From NCBI RefSeq assembly GCF_014855495.1, contig NZ_JACYFJ010000004.1:310001-374000 (forward strand): a DNA stretch of 64,000 nucleotides, read 5' to 3'. The position numbers were made by a program, and so were the translations under genes. The stretch's first letter is position 1. Each line of letters opens with the position of its first letter. This DNA comes from Euzebyella saccharophila. Lineage in GTDB: Bacteria; Bacteroidota; Bacteroidia; Flavobacteriales; Flavobacteriaceae. Below the pieces are notes generated by a model, which was not told where the DNA came from, searched no databases, and saw nothing but the letters and a program-made list of their open reading frames with translations. Of this stretch, positions 8,334 through 17,259 are shown piece after piece.

Positions 8334-9554
8334 ATGATATATTCATTACCCCTCCCAAAAATTAGGATGTTTTCCTTTCTTGGCCTTATAGGGCTAACAT
8401 TGGCTTCCTGTGGTTCATATCAATCCGCATCTTATTATGATAATGATGGAATTTATTCGAATGACACTCAGGTAAGTGCAGAAAATCCACAAAGGCCTTC
8501 AACTTCAAAAAAGAAAGGGAGTGGAGAGAATTACGCTACCTATTTTGGCCAACAAGCCGAATTAATGGATGGTGAAATTTTTACCGATATCGATTCCTAT
8601 TCTAGCAATGTGGAAGCCGATACGATTCCTCAAGGTCAATTAACAGATTACTATGACAATGAAAATGATTATAATGGCTACGCTGCTTGGGGAGATAATA
8701 CGACAGATGTAAATATCCAAATTCACGACTTCAACTACGGTTGGGCCGGCTGGGGCTGGGGTTCCCCTTGGCTTTATAACAACTGGGGATGGGGTGGCTA
8801 TTATGGAGGCTGGGGAGGCTTTTATAATCCATGGAGGTACCGTTACAACCCGTGGGGTTGGGGATGGGGCGGTTATGCCTACAATCCTTATTTCTACGGC
8901 GGATGGAATACTTGGTGCCCTCCCTATGGTTATTACAATGGGTATAACAACTTTAGATACGGCCGCAGAACTTATGCATACAACAGTACAAGAAGAGGAT
9001 ATAGAACTAGTGCCATAACCGGCGGGTCTTCACGCGGAGCTTATTCTAATACGGGCAGGAACAATAGAAACAGGGTCTCTTCAGGGTATACAAGTACAAG
9101 CTCAAGAAGTTCTACCAACAGAAGTTCAGCTTCCAGAACTAGCAATAGCCGTTACAGCTCAAGAAGCGGCAACCTTAGTTCGAGAAGAGTTGTTGGGGTA
9201 GACCAAAATAGGAACTACAGAACGAGCAGGAGTACTAGAACAGCTCCTACTTATAATCGTTCATCCCGAAATGGCAATACCTACAGAAGCTCTTCTAGAA
9301 ACAGTCAAAACTACAGAAGTTCGGCTCCTAGAACAAGTTCGTACAGAAGCAGAAGTTCTGGAAGTAATGGTAATACCTATAGCAATTCAAGAAGTAGTAG
9401 TTACAGCAGAAGTTCGGCTCCTAGAACAAGTTCTTACCGATCTTCCGGTAGTAGTAGTAGAAGCTATAGTTCTGGCAGAAGTAGTTCCGGAGGTGCTTCG
9501 CGCTCATCTGGCGGTGCTTCTAGATCTAGTTCATCCAGTAGAAGCAGAGGGTAA
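8334..9554 (+). CDS. Low-complexity Gly/Trp/Tyr- and Ser/Arg-rich lipoprotein
   Basis: A 406-residue lipoprotein with signal peptide and lipobox LASC (Cys26). After an acidic region (about 30-125) comes a stretch extraordinarily rich in Gly, Trp, Tyr and Asn (about 130-215), then a Ser/Arg/Asn-rich tail to the end. The tail contains a duplicated block: a 27-base direct repeat at 9314-9340 and 9407-9433, encoding SSAPRTSS twice. I recall similar proteins in Flavobacteriaceae, sometimes mislabelled vitellogenin-like, beside proS and a FadL-type barrel. Function is unknown; an outer-membrane-anchored, sticky or structural role is inference. The FadL-like gene begins 38 bases downstream, probably in the same transcript. 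An internal ATG at 8367 is an alternative start. Confidence 0.85.
   Translation: MIYSLPLPKIRMFSFLGLIGLTLASCGSYQSASYYDNDGIYSNDTQVSAENPQRPSTSKKKGSGENYATYFGQQAELMDGEIFTDIDSYSSNVEADTIPQGQLTDYYDNENDYNGYAAWGDNTTDVNIQIHDFNYGWAGWGWGSPWLYNNWGWGGYYGGWGGFYNPWRYRYNPWGWGWGGYAYNPYFYGGWNTWCPPYGYYNGYNNFRYGRRTYAYNSTRRGYRTSAITGGSSRGAYSNTGRNNRNRVSSGYTSTSSRSSTNRSSASRTSNSRYSSRSGNLSSRRVVGVDQNRNYRTSRSTRTAPTYNRSSRNGNTYRSSSRNSQNYRSSAPRTSSYRSRSSGSNGNTYSNSRSSSYSRSSAPRTSSYRSSGSSSRSYSSGRSSSGGASRSSGGASRSSSSSRSRG
9314..9433 (+). repeat. 27-base direct repeat within the Ser/Arg-rich tail
   Basis: The same 27 bases (beginning CAGAAGTTCGGCTCCTAG) occur at 9314-9340 and 9407-9433, separated by 66 bases of similar low-complexity coding DNA. 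The repeat is in frame and encodes the same residues, so it looks like slippage or recombination expansion of a repetitive domain. Confidence 0.8.
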
Positions 9555-9592
9555 TTTCAACATTGATTCAAAATCTATTTAAAAAATTATTG

Positions 9593-11107
9593 ATGAAAAG
9601 AATTTTCACTTTCATTGGGCTATTGGCATGCACAATTTCAACGGCGCAGACCATAGACGATGTACTAAGATATAGCCAAGAAAACCTACAGGGAACCGCG
9701 CGATTTCAAGGAATGGGAGGGGCTTTTGGTGCCCTAGGAGGAGATATGAGCTCTATCAACATCAATCCCGCAGGTAGTGCCGTTTTCAATAACAGCTTAC
9801 TTACCCTGTCCGCAACATTTTATAATTCTGATACGGAATCAAATTATAGAGGTTCTTTCGCTCAAGCCGATAACAATACTTTGGACCTGAATCAAATTGG
9901 CGGTGCCTTTATTTGGAAAACCACCGACCCTAATTCTGGGTGGAAAAAACTTTCCCTCGCTGTCAATTATGATGTGGTTCAAAATTTTGATGATTTCAAT
10001 GTTTCCAATGGAGTTGGTATAGAAGGACTGGACAATTACTTTTTAAATTTTGCAGATGGAATAGCTTTGGACAATTTAAAACTACGAGATGGTGAAACAC
10101 CCAGTGATGCCTATTTGGATATAGGAGCCACCAACGGATTAGGATTTGCCGGTCAACAGGCCTTTTTAGGGTTTCAATCTGCTTTGATCGAACCTACGGT
10201 TGACGAACCAGAGAATACCACATATTTCTCAAATTCAGATTATACAGATCTTAATCAAGATTATCGCCAGACTACAAGCGGCTACAACAGTAAATTTGTT
10301 GTGAATGCCGCTACCCAATATGAGGATTTTCTATATATGGGAGCTTCCTTAAATTTCCATACCGTTCTATACGATAAGTATAGCAGATATCAAGAAGAAT
10401 TTTTTAATGTGGATGACGAATTAAGATCGGCCACTTTTGAAAATCAATTACGTACAGAAGGTTCTGGGTTTTCCTTTAGTTTGGGTGCCATTGCCAAGTT
10501 GAATCAATTCATTAGAGTGGGCGGCAGTTACCAATCTTCAACATGGTATCGATTGAGCGATTCTTTTGCACAAGGCATTAGTACCAATTATCCAAATCAG
10601 GCACCAAATTTTAATTTCACCGGACTTAGGGATATAAATATTTTCGATTATCAAATTAAAACGCCCTCCCGACTAACCGGAAGTATCGCTGCTATTTTTG
10701 GAAATAATGGACTTATTAGTTTTGATTACTCCTACCAAGATATGTCCAGTGCAGAATTAAGACCTACCAGTGATGCAGGGTTTGCAGAAGAGAACGACTT
10801 TATTTCACAAACTCTAGCCGGAGTGTCCACATACAGATTAGGGGGAGAATACAAAATTCAACGTGTGAGCTTACGCGCCGGATACCGGTTTGAACAAAGC
10901 CCTTATGCAGATGGAAATTTTGTTGGGGACTTACAAGGTATTTCCGGTGGACTTGGATTTAATTTTGGTTCCAGCAGATTGGATTTGGCCATCAACCGCA
11001 CAGAGCAAGATGTATTGCAATACTTTTTTTCCACTGGTATAACCAATCCTGCAGTATTAAACCGAGTGAATACAAATTTTACCCTTGGGTACACCTTAAA
11101 CTTTTAG
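9593..11107 (+). CDS. OmpP1/FadL-family outer-membrane transport protein
   Basis: A 504-residue outer-membrane beta-barrel of the long-chain fatty acid/hydrophobic solute transporter family. The signal peptide MKRIFTFIGLLACTISTAQ is followed by TIDDVLRYSQENLQGTARFQ and the plug-like motif GGAFGALGGDMSSININPAGSA, which is typical of FadL-like proteins in Bacteroidota (often annotated hemin receptor). Alternating beta-strand patterns fill the rest, and the chain ends FTLGYTLNF with a terminal aromatic residue as expected for barrels. The frame is open up to a TTG at 9563, but the ATG at 9593 gives the proper signal peptide. Substrate is unknown. A 17-bp terminator follows. Confidence 0.9.
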   Translation: MKRIFTFIGLLACTISTAQTIDDVLRYSQENLQGTARFQGMGGAFGALGGDMSSININPAGSAVFNNSLLTLSATFYNSDTESNYRGSFAQADNNTLDLNQIGGAFIWKTTDPNSGWKKLSLAVNYDVVQNFDDFNVSNGVGIEGLDNYFLNFADGIALDNLKLRDGETPSDAYLDIGATNGLGFAGQQAFLGFQSALIEPTVDEPENTTYFSNSDYTDLNQDYRQTTSGYNSKFVVNAATQYEDFLYMGASLNFHTVLYDKYSRYQEEFFNVDDELRSATFENQLRTEGSGFSFSLGAIAKLNQFIRVGGSYQSSTWYRLSDSFAQGISTNYPNQAPNFNFTGLRDINIFDYQIKTPSRLTGSIAAIFGNNGLISFDYSYQDMSSAELRPTSDAGFAEENDFISQTLAGVSTYRLGGEYKIQRVSLRAGYRFEQSPYADGNFVGDLQGISGGLGFNFGSSRLDLAINRTEQDVLQYFFSTGITNPAVLNRVNTNFTLGYTLNF

Positions 11108-11133
11108 GGAGTTCATCTCTGGATATTATATGA

Positions 11134-11170
11134 AATGAAAAGGGCGGGCCTATGGCCCGCCCTTTTCATT
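11134..11170. terminator. Bidirectional terminator between convergent genes
   Basis: A perfect 17-bp stem (AATGAAAAGGGCGGGCC with its complement) around a 3-base loop, 26 bases after the FadL-like stop and 14 bases beyond the stop of the minus-strand gene. T-rich arms occur on both strands. Confidence 0.9.
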
Positions 11171-11184
11171 GACTATTATTGACT

Positions 11185-12606
11185 TTACCTTTTAAGAGTA
11201 AAATTGGCCTTTGTGTTTTTTGCTACCACAACACCATCTTCATCCTCTTGATATTCAAATCTGAACCAATAATCAGATGATGGAAGCGGCTTACCATTGT
11301 AAGTGCCGTCCCAAGCTGTATTGGCATCTAATTGTGCCAATAATTTCCCAAAACGATCAAAAACAAATACCACTGGATTGTTCAAAGTCTCAATACCTCT
11401 TATATTCCATGTATCATTTGTACCGTCATTGTTTGGTGTAAAAAATTTGGGGTACCCCACTACAAGAAATTCAATAGGCTCAGTAGTTCCACATCCATTC
11501 TTATCATTAATTACCAAAGTATTGATTCCCGGTGGCACGTCATCGAAAATGGCATCATCCTGATATTCGCCGCCGTTAATGGCATATTCGTAATCTCCCG
11601 TTCCATCCACATGTACCTCAATATTGTTCATATCCGGGTCCAATGTCAAATTTGAATTCAATAAGTCTACCCTATCCAGTTGGGGAAGGCCATAAAAAGT
11701 AATTAAAATATCATCTAAGTAATGGTTACCTTCATTGGTGGTAATATCCACAAAATATCTTCCCGAATTGGGGCTAGATACCGTCAATTGAGTAGCTGTT
11801 GGGCCGGATCCCATAGGTTGATCAATGGTTCCGTCATCATCAAAATCAACTGACCAAGCCACATTGGCTATATTAGGGCCAGCAGGAGAATTCAATGCAC
11901 TCAATTCAATATCTGGATCTCCTTCACAAGCTTTAATGTCCAAACCAAGAAATTCATCCCTTAACGTACAATCCAGTGCATTGTTTTGATCGGCATCCAC
12001 AGAACTTCCAGTGAATGTGAGCATAAACTCCTCGGGGTCATTATCTGTATTATTACTAAAATTGTTGATTAAAATGTAATAGACTTCACCGGGAAGCACT
12101 TCCAACCACTCGTCATAGGTATTCAAATTCTGCGTGGTAGAAGGAACACCTACAGTGCCATCTTCAGGGTTTACCCCTAAACCTGTAAAACGGGTACTTC
12201 CTACCTCATAATTACATCTAATGGGAGTAGCGGTTCCGCTACTTATTTCAGAACAGCTTACATCCGGTCCGTACACCGCAAAATCCCATTCAGCAGTAAT
12301 AGTAGTCTCTCCAGGCAAAGGCATTGCCTCAATATCAAACCCCACCTGACCACCTGTTCCGGCCCTGAAAACATACCACGAAGTGTTATTTTCAATATTG
12401 GCATTGGCTACACTGCCTTTTTCCAAACATCCGGTCTCTAAAATGATTTCCGGATCAAAATCATCAATATCCCCCCTACCCTCTGCCATTCCCATAATGG
12501 GCGCATCTGCACAAACTGGTATGGCCGATCTACAATCGGGAGAGTTTTGGGCTAATAGAGTAGTCCCGGAAACGAGAAATAATAGTATTAAGGTTAGTTG
12601 TCGCAT
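11185..12606 (-). CDS. Secreted protein with type IX secretion type B sorting domain (paralog A)
   Basis: A 473-residue exported protein. It has a Sec signal peptide (MRQLTLILLFLVSGTTLLAQ), an N-terminal domain beginning SPDCRSAIPVCADAP with several cysteines, an internal beta-sandwich-like region (about 240-390), and a C-terminal domain of about 85 residues. That domain contains the motifs FFTPNNDGTNDTWNI, VFVFDRFGKLLA, WDGTYNGKPLPSSDYWF and a final NFTLKR. This is the gliding-motility-type (type B) sorting signal recognised by the Por secretion system, so the protein is expected at the cell surface or outside. It shares N- and C-terminal domains with the next minus-strand gene, 127 bases away. 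Ligand or activity is unknown. Confidence 0.92.
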   Translation of the reverse strand: MRQLTLILLFLVSGTTLLAQNSPDCRSAIPVCADAPIMGMAEGRGDIDDFDPEIILETGCLEKGSVANANIENNTSWYVFRAGTGGQVGFDIEAMPLPGETTITAEWDFAVYGPDVSCSEISSGTATPIRCNYEVGSTRFTGLGVNPEDGTVGVPSTTQNLNTYDEWLEVLPGEVYYILINNFSNNTDNDPEEFMLTFTGSSVDADQNNALDCTLRDEFLGLDIKACEGDPDIELSALNSPAGPNIANVAWSVDFDDDGTIDQPMGSGPTATQLTVSSPNSGRYFVDITTNEGNHYLDDILITFYGLPQLDRVDLLNSNLTLDPDMNNIEVHVDGTGDYEYAINGGEYQDDAIFDDVPPGINTLVINDKNGCGTTEPIEFLVVGYPKFFTPNNDGTNDTWNIRGIETLNNPVVFVFDRFGKLLAQLDANTAWDGTYNGKPLPSSDYWFRFEYQEDEDGVVVAKNTKANFTLKR

Positions 12607-12733
12607 ACAGGTATAGACTAAGAATAGACTCCTAGCTATAACTATTTACAAGCTGATTTAGTATATGTTAAACGAAGAAATAGGCCTTTAATCGATAAAA
12701 AAATCAAGACCTTTTACAGAAAATTTTGAATAA

Positions 12734-14536
12734 CTACCGTTTTAAGCTAAAATGGTTGTTGATATACTTAGCGGTTATCCGTTCACCCTCCAAGTTGGAA
12801 TAAGTTAGCTGAAACCAATAATCAGTTTCAGGTAATGGTTTTCCATTTAAGACGCCATCCCAACCCGGACTTGCCCCATTTAATTCAGCCAATAATTTAC
12901 CGTATCTATCAAAAATATGGACTAAGGGGTTTTCCAATGTCTCTATACCATCAATTTGCCAATAGTCATTGGACCCATCTGCATTTGGACTAAAGAATTT
13001 AGGGAACCCCACTACAATTACCTCTTCAGATATGGATCCACAGCCCATTGGATCATTAACCGTAATGGTATGCCTACCTGGCAAAACCTGATAAAATGTA
13101 TGCCCTTCTTGATATGGACCATCATCCAGCTGATATTCAAATTCCCTGTTTGATGCTGTGATTACGGTTATAGTATTGTTAGTACTCAAATCTTCGATTA
13201 ACAAATCCTGAATTTCTGGAGGGTTGGACCTTGATACCGTAATAGTTTCCGTTACCTCACATAAGAGACCCGCCTGTTCATTGGTCACTGTCACCATGTA
13301 TTCTCCCTCCTGTTGCGCTATTATAGAAGGAGAGGATTCTCCCGTACTCCATTGGTATCGATAATTTAGGTTTGGACTAGCTTCTCCTATTTGTACACCG
13401 GAGTCCAAACCACATAAATAGACTTCCGTAGGAAAGTTTAAGTCTGGCGTTTCCAAGTTTATCAAATCAAAACTTTGGGAAGCATCAAAACATCTGGGAT
13501 TGGCCTTTGAGGTAATACGGGCATAAATGGTTTGACTCCCAGCAATTGTGGTAAATTGTTTGGGTTGCGCATTCACTCCATTTAAGGCCTCGTCCATGGA
13601 TAAATGATAACTTATCAAAAAATCATTAGAATTTTGTCCTCCCAAAATTTCTAAATCTTTTTGGTCTAAATCGAACACCTCCAACCCGCTGCACGAAGCA
13701 TCGTCCGTAAGGGGATTGGCCACAGGCATAGGATAAAAAGCTACCTGAACATTACTATACAAATTACCTGTGGGCCTAACAACCTCTACCCTATACATAG
13801 CGCTATTGGTAACCTGTAGTGTAGAATTATGCTCCCCAAGTAATTGTTCATAGCCATTACCAAAATCCTGAAACCAATTATAAGTGCTGGCATTTACCGT
13901 TGTGGCATCTAATTGTACGGTATTTCCTTCACACTCGGTAACTGGTGGGCCCAACAAACTGTCTATTATGGAACAGTCTAGCGCATCATAAGGGTTGGTC
14001 ACAAAAATATGACCCGAAAATTGAATGGAAAACCCAGCATTGTTGTTGCTAAAATTATTGATAAAAAGGTAATAATCCTGCCCAGGTTCTACTTGCAACC
14101 AATCTTCATATTGCACGTTTAGATCGTCTCCGGTAGGGTCTTCCCCCACCCCTATGAATGTATTTGAATCAGAATTATCAAAGAAATTACACCGTACAGG
14201 CTCCCCCAAATTGTTACAATCATTGGTTTGATAAAGGGCAAAATCCCAATCTTCAGAAACATCTATGCTTATATTAAATCCCAATTGGCCTGAAGCTCCT
14301 GTTCTAAACCTATACCATGCAGAATTGGATTCAATGGAACCGGTCAATGTTCGCTCTAAACAGCCACTTTCCGCCGTTCCGCTAAAGTCATCAACTCCAT
14401 ACCCACTGGTACCTCCATTTACGGGAGTATTGTTGCATATGGGAATGGCATTGATACAATCTGGAGAAACCTGGGCTACAATCGTTTGTATACCAAGTAC
14501 AAAGAATAATAGTAATGTCTTCTGAAACAGCTTCAT
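12734..14536 (-). CDS. Secreted protein with type IX secretion type B sorting domain (paralog B)
   Basis: A 600-residue relative of the neighbouring protein. The signal peptide ends near IQTIVAQ, the N-terminal domain starts SPDCINAIPICNNTPV, and the C-terminus carries KFFSPNADGSNDYWQI, HIFDRYGKLLAEL, WDGVLNGKPLPETDYWF and a terminal HFSLKR, i.e. a type B sorting domain. Compared with paralog A it has about 130 extra residues in the middle, forming additional Ig/PKD-like beta domains (segments YNWFQDFGNG and YQWSTGESSPSI). The tandem arrangement and shared domain ends point to duplication with internal domain gain. It is probably a surface adhesin-like protein, by inference. It diverges from folE. 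Confidence 0.92.
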   Translation of the reverse strand: MKLFQKTLLLFFVLGIQTIVAQVSPDCINAIPICNNTPVNGGTSGYGVDDFSGTAESGCLERTLTGSIESNSAWYRFRTGASGQLGFNISIDVSEDWDFALYQTNDCNNLGEPVRCNFFDNSDSNTFIGVGEDPTGDDLNVQYEDWLQVEPGQDYYLFINNFSNNNAGFSIQFSGHIFVTNPYDALDCSIIDSLLGPPVTECEGNTVQLDATTVNASTYNWFQDFGNGYEQLLGEHNSTLQVTNSAMYRVEVVRPTGNLYSNVQVAFYPMPVANPLTDDASCSGLEVFDLDQKDLEILGGQNSNDFLISYHLSMDEALNGVNAQPKQFTTIAGSQTIYARITSKANPRCFDASQSFDLINLETPDLNFPTEVYLCGLDSGVQIGEASPNLNYRYQWSTGESSPSIIAQQEGEYMVTVTNEQAGLLCEVTETITVSRSNPPEIQDLLIEDLSTNNTITVITASNREFEYQLDDGPYQEGHTFYQVLPGRHTITVNDPMGCGSISEEVIVVGFPKFFSPNADGSNDYWQIDGIETLENPLVHIFDRYGKLLAELNGASPGWDGVLNGKPLPETDYWFQLTYSNLEGERITAKYINNHFSLKR

Positions 14537-14641
14537 GAATACGTATCATCTAGATTTTTATAAAACTATTTCAAGAATAAGCTTAACACCAATTTATGTT
14601 GTGTATGATAAGATATAGAGCATAAAGTGCCATATAATGTA

Positions 14642-14649
14642 TATCTTTG
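14642..14649 (+). promoter_or_regulatory. -7 element upstream of folE
   Basis: TATCTTTG matches the TAnnTTTG -7 consensus of this phylum. No convincing -33 TTG lies at the expected distance. The start of transcription would fall near 14656, supporting the folE start at 14752 rather than an upstream TTG. Confidence 0.45.
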
Positions 14650-14751
14650 CAGTTCGTTTTTGTTGATAGAAAGGTTATTTATAAATACTTAGCATTCAGT
14701 AATTATTTGCCATTTACACCGACCAAACGGGACAAAGAAAGAGTTGAGCTG

Positions 14752-15432
14752 ATGAAAATTAACAGTACTTTGGAAAAACAGTTTGAAGAAATGGGAGACG
14801 ATCACGTCTCCGCGGCAGAGGATACCCCCATGCGTGCAGATGCATTTGTATTATCCGATGAAGAAAAAATAGAACGTATTCAAGAAAATATAAGGGAAGT
14901 TATGCTTACCCTTGGTTTGGACCTGGATGATGACAGCCTTAAAGGTACTCCGCTAAGAGTAGCCAAAATGTACGTAAAGGAAATATTTGGCGGACTTCAC
15001 CCAGACCGTAAACCAAAATCCTCAACGTTCGACAATAAATACAAGTACGGTGAAATGTTGGTAGAAAAGAACATTACCTTGTATTCTACCTGTGAACACC
15101 ATTTGCTCCCCATAGTTGGCAAGGCCCATATTGCCTATATTTCTAGCGGAAATGTTGTAGGTTTATCCAAAATGAACCGCATCGTAGATTATTTTGCCAA
15201 GCGTCCGCAAGTTCAAGAAAGACTTAACATTCAGATTGTACGGGAGCTACAGAGGGTTTTAGAAACGGATGACGTAGCCTGTGTTATTGACGCCAAGCAT
15301 CTTTGTGTAAATTCCAGGGGAATTAGAGATATAGATAGTAGTACCGTAACCGCGGAATTCGGAGGCAAATTTAAGGAAGAGGCCGTTCGTAGAGAATTCC
15401 TCGACTACATTAATCTAGAAACCAACTTCTAA
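14752..15432 (+). CDS. folE: GTP cyclohydrolase I
   Basis: This enzyme converts GTP to 7,8-dihydroneopterin triphosphate, the entry step to tetrahydrofolate and related pterins. The 226-residue protein has the zinc-binding CEHH motif (Cys114, His117) in STCEHHLLPIVGKAH and the third ligand Cys185 in HLCVNSRGIRD. It also has the catalytic/oligomerisation block LSKMNRIVDYFAKRPQVQERL. The frame is open upstream to a TTG at 14647, but that extension would overlap the promoter element and is not family-like; the ATG at 14752 gives a normal length. It heads a tightly packed operon with cysS (16-base gap), yidD, lgt and others. Confidence 0.96.
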   Translation: MKINSTLEKQFEEMGDDHVSAAEDTPMRADAFVLSDEEKIERIQENIREVMLTLGLDLDDDSLKGTPLRVAKMYVKEIFGGLHPDRKPKSSTFDNKYKYGEMLVEKNITLYSTCEHHLLPIVGKAHIAYISSGNVVGLSKMNRIVDYFAKRPQVQERLNIQIVRELQRVLETDDVACVIDAKHLCVNSRGIRDIDSSTVTAEFGGKFKEEAVRREFLDYINLETNF

Positions 15433-15448
15433 CAGCTTTTAACTACCA

Positions 15449-16930
15449 ATGCCACTTTTCGAGAGTCAAGAACTAAAGATTTATAATTCCCTTAAAGGTC
15501 AAAAAGAAACGTTCCACCCCATAAATGAGGGCCATGTAGGTATGTATGTTTGCGGTCCCACGGTGTACAGCAATGTACATTTGGGCAATTGTCGTACGTT
15601 TATGTCCTTTGATATGATTTTTAGGTATCTTAAACATCTTGGCTATAAAGTTAGGTATGTTAGAAACATAACGGATGCGGGCCATTTGGTAGACGATGCC
15701 GAAGACGGTGAGGACAAAATTGCTAAAAAAGCAAGACTGGAGAAATTGGAGCCCATGGAAGTAGTACAACGCTACACCTTGGATTTTCATAATATTTTGG
15801 AAAAATTTAATTTTTTACCTCCAAGTATTGAACCTACGGCTACCGGGCATATTATAGAACAGATCGAAATTATCAAGGAAATTTTAGATAAAGGTTTTGC
15901 CTATGAAATCAATGGGTCTGTCTATTTTGATGTGGCCACTTTTAATGAAACCAACGAATACGGTAAGTTAAGCGGTAGAAAACTGGAAGATATGGTCGCC
16001 AACACCCGCGAGCTGACCGCACAGGATGAAAAAAGGAACCCTCAGGATTTTGCCCTTTGGAAAAAAGCGGAGCCACAGCATATTATGAGATGGCCCTCTC
16101 CGTGGGGCGATGGGTTTCCCGGTTGGCATTTGGAATGTACAGCCATGAGCACCAAATATTTGGGAGAAACATTTGATATTCATGGCGGCGGAATGGACCT
16201 TAAATTCCCGCATCACGAATGTGAAATAGCTCAGGCAGAGGCAAGTTATGGCAAATCTCCAGTTAATTATTGGATGCATGCCAACATGCTTACCATGAAC
16301 GGTAAAAAAATGGCCAAATCCACCGGAAATAATATTCTTCCGGGCGAAATTTTTACTGGTGATAACGATATCTTAAGCAAGCCATTTGCTCCCTCTGTGG
16401 TGCGTTTCTTTATGATGCAAGCACACTACACCAGTATCTTGGATTTAAGCAACGATGCCCTGTTAGCTTCAGAAAAAGGTTTTAACAGATTAATGGAAGC
16501 CTATAATCTAATTGAAAATCTACCTACTGGTAAACAAAGTGATTTTGATGTAAAGGCATGGAAGCAAAAATGTTATGATGCCATGAATGATGACTTTAAC
16601 AGTCCCATTCTCATCGCTAATTTATTTGATGCCGTTAGACACATCAATTTGATTAAGGAAGGCAAAGAAAGTATTGCGAAAGAAGACAAGGAATTTTTGG
16701 CAGAAGCCCTGCACGCTTTTGTTTTTGAAATTTTAGGATTGGAACAAAAAGCAGGTAACAATCAGGATACAGAAAAACTTTCCGGTGTAGTAGAGCTACT
16801 TATTCAACTGAGAAAAGAAGCAAGGGAAAACAGAGACTTTTCTACTTCGGACAAAATAAGGGACCAATTGGCAGAATTGGGTATTCAACTAAAGGACGGT
16901 AAGGACGGAACCACCTTCAGCATACTATAA
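15449..16930 (+). CDS. cysS: Cysteine-tRNA ligase
   Basis: A class I aminoacyl-tRNA synthetase that charges tRNA-Cys; 493 residues. The N-terminal zinc/active-site segment is [20 protein letters not shown], with HLGN in place of HIGH. Further zinc ligands lie in [10 protein letters not shown] and PHHECEIAQ. The second signature is KKMAKSTGN (KMSKS variant with Ala), which is common in CysRS. The C-terminal helical anticodon region ends [13 protein letters not shown]. It sits between folE and yidD, with two bases to yidD, so these genes are almost certainly one operon. Confidence 0.97.
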   Translation: MPLFESQELKIYNSLKGQKETFHPINEGHVGMYVCGPTVYSNVHLGNCRTFMSFDMIFRYLKHLGYKVRYVRNITDAGHLVDDAEDGEDKIAKKARLEKLEPMEVVQRYTLDFHNILEKFNFLPPSIEPTATGHIIEQIEIIKEILDKGFAYEINGSVYFDVATFNETNEYGKLSGRKLEDMVANTRELTAQDEKRNPQDFALWKKAEPQHIMRWPSPWGDGFPGWHLECTAMSTKYLGETFDIHGGGMDLKFPHHECEIAQAEASYGKSPVNYWMHANMLTMNGKKMAKSTGNNILPGEIFTGDNDILSKPFAPSVVRFFMMQAHYTSILDLSNDALLASEKGFNRLMEAYNLIENLPTGKQSDFDVKAWKQKCYDAMNDDFNSPILIANLFDAVRHINLIKEGKESIAKEDKEFLAEALHAFVFEILGLEQKAGNNQDTEKLSGVVELLIQLRKEARENRDFSTSDKIRDQLAELGIQLKDGKDGTTFSIL

Positions 16931-16932
16931 AC

Positions 16933-17157
16933 ATGATAAAAAAGATTCTGATAGCTCCCTTTGTATTTTTAGTTAGATTCTATCAGATAGCCATTTCTCC
17001 CTATACCCCGGCAACATGCCGGTATTCTCCTACGTGTTCCCAATATACCCTAGAAGCCTTAAAAAAACACGGCCTTTTTAAAGGAGGTTGGCTAGCCATT
17101 AAAAGAATTGTCAGTTGCAACCCTTGGGGAGGTAATGGGTACGATCCCGTACCCTGA
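16933..17157 (+). CDS. yidD: Membrane protein insertion efficiency factor YidD
   Basis: A 74-residue peripheral membrane protein that assists YidC-dependent membrane insertion. It has an N-terminal amphipathic/hydrophobic segment ([19 protein letters not shown]) and the three-cysteine signature [19 protein letters not shown]...[14 protein letters not shown], diagnostic of the family. Usual neighbours are rnpA and yidC; here it follows cysS by two bases instead. Its closeness to lgt (102 bases on) and secDF fits an envelope-biogenesis block. Confidence 0.95.
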   Translation: MIKKILIAPFVFLVRFYQIAISPYTPATCRYSPTCSQYTLEALKKHGLFKGGWLAIKRIVSCNPWGGNGYDPVP

Positions 17158-17259
17158 TTAATATCGTTTAGCCTCACTTAAAACCCAAACGATTTAACCC
17201 CTAAAATTTACTTTTGCCCCTTCTTAAATTCTTATCTTAGCGATCCTAAAACCAAATGC

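Noticed and set aside
9271-9582. A 103-codon open frame on the plus strand, overlapping the Ser/Arg-rich lipoprotein gene
   Set aside because: It is an out-of-frame reading of a repetitive sequence, with a biased Val/Glu/Ala composition and no start context; a shadow of the real gene.
14647-14751. N-terminal extension of folE
   Set aside because: It starts with TTG inside a promoter element, and the family start is at 14752.
17209-17216. TACTTTTG before lgt as a full promoter
   Set aside because: No TTG lies at 17-23 bases upstream, so it was only mentioned with the lgt gene.
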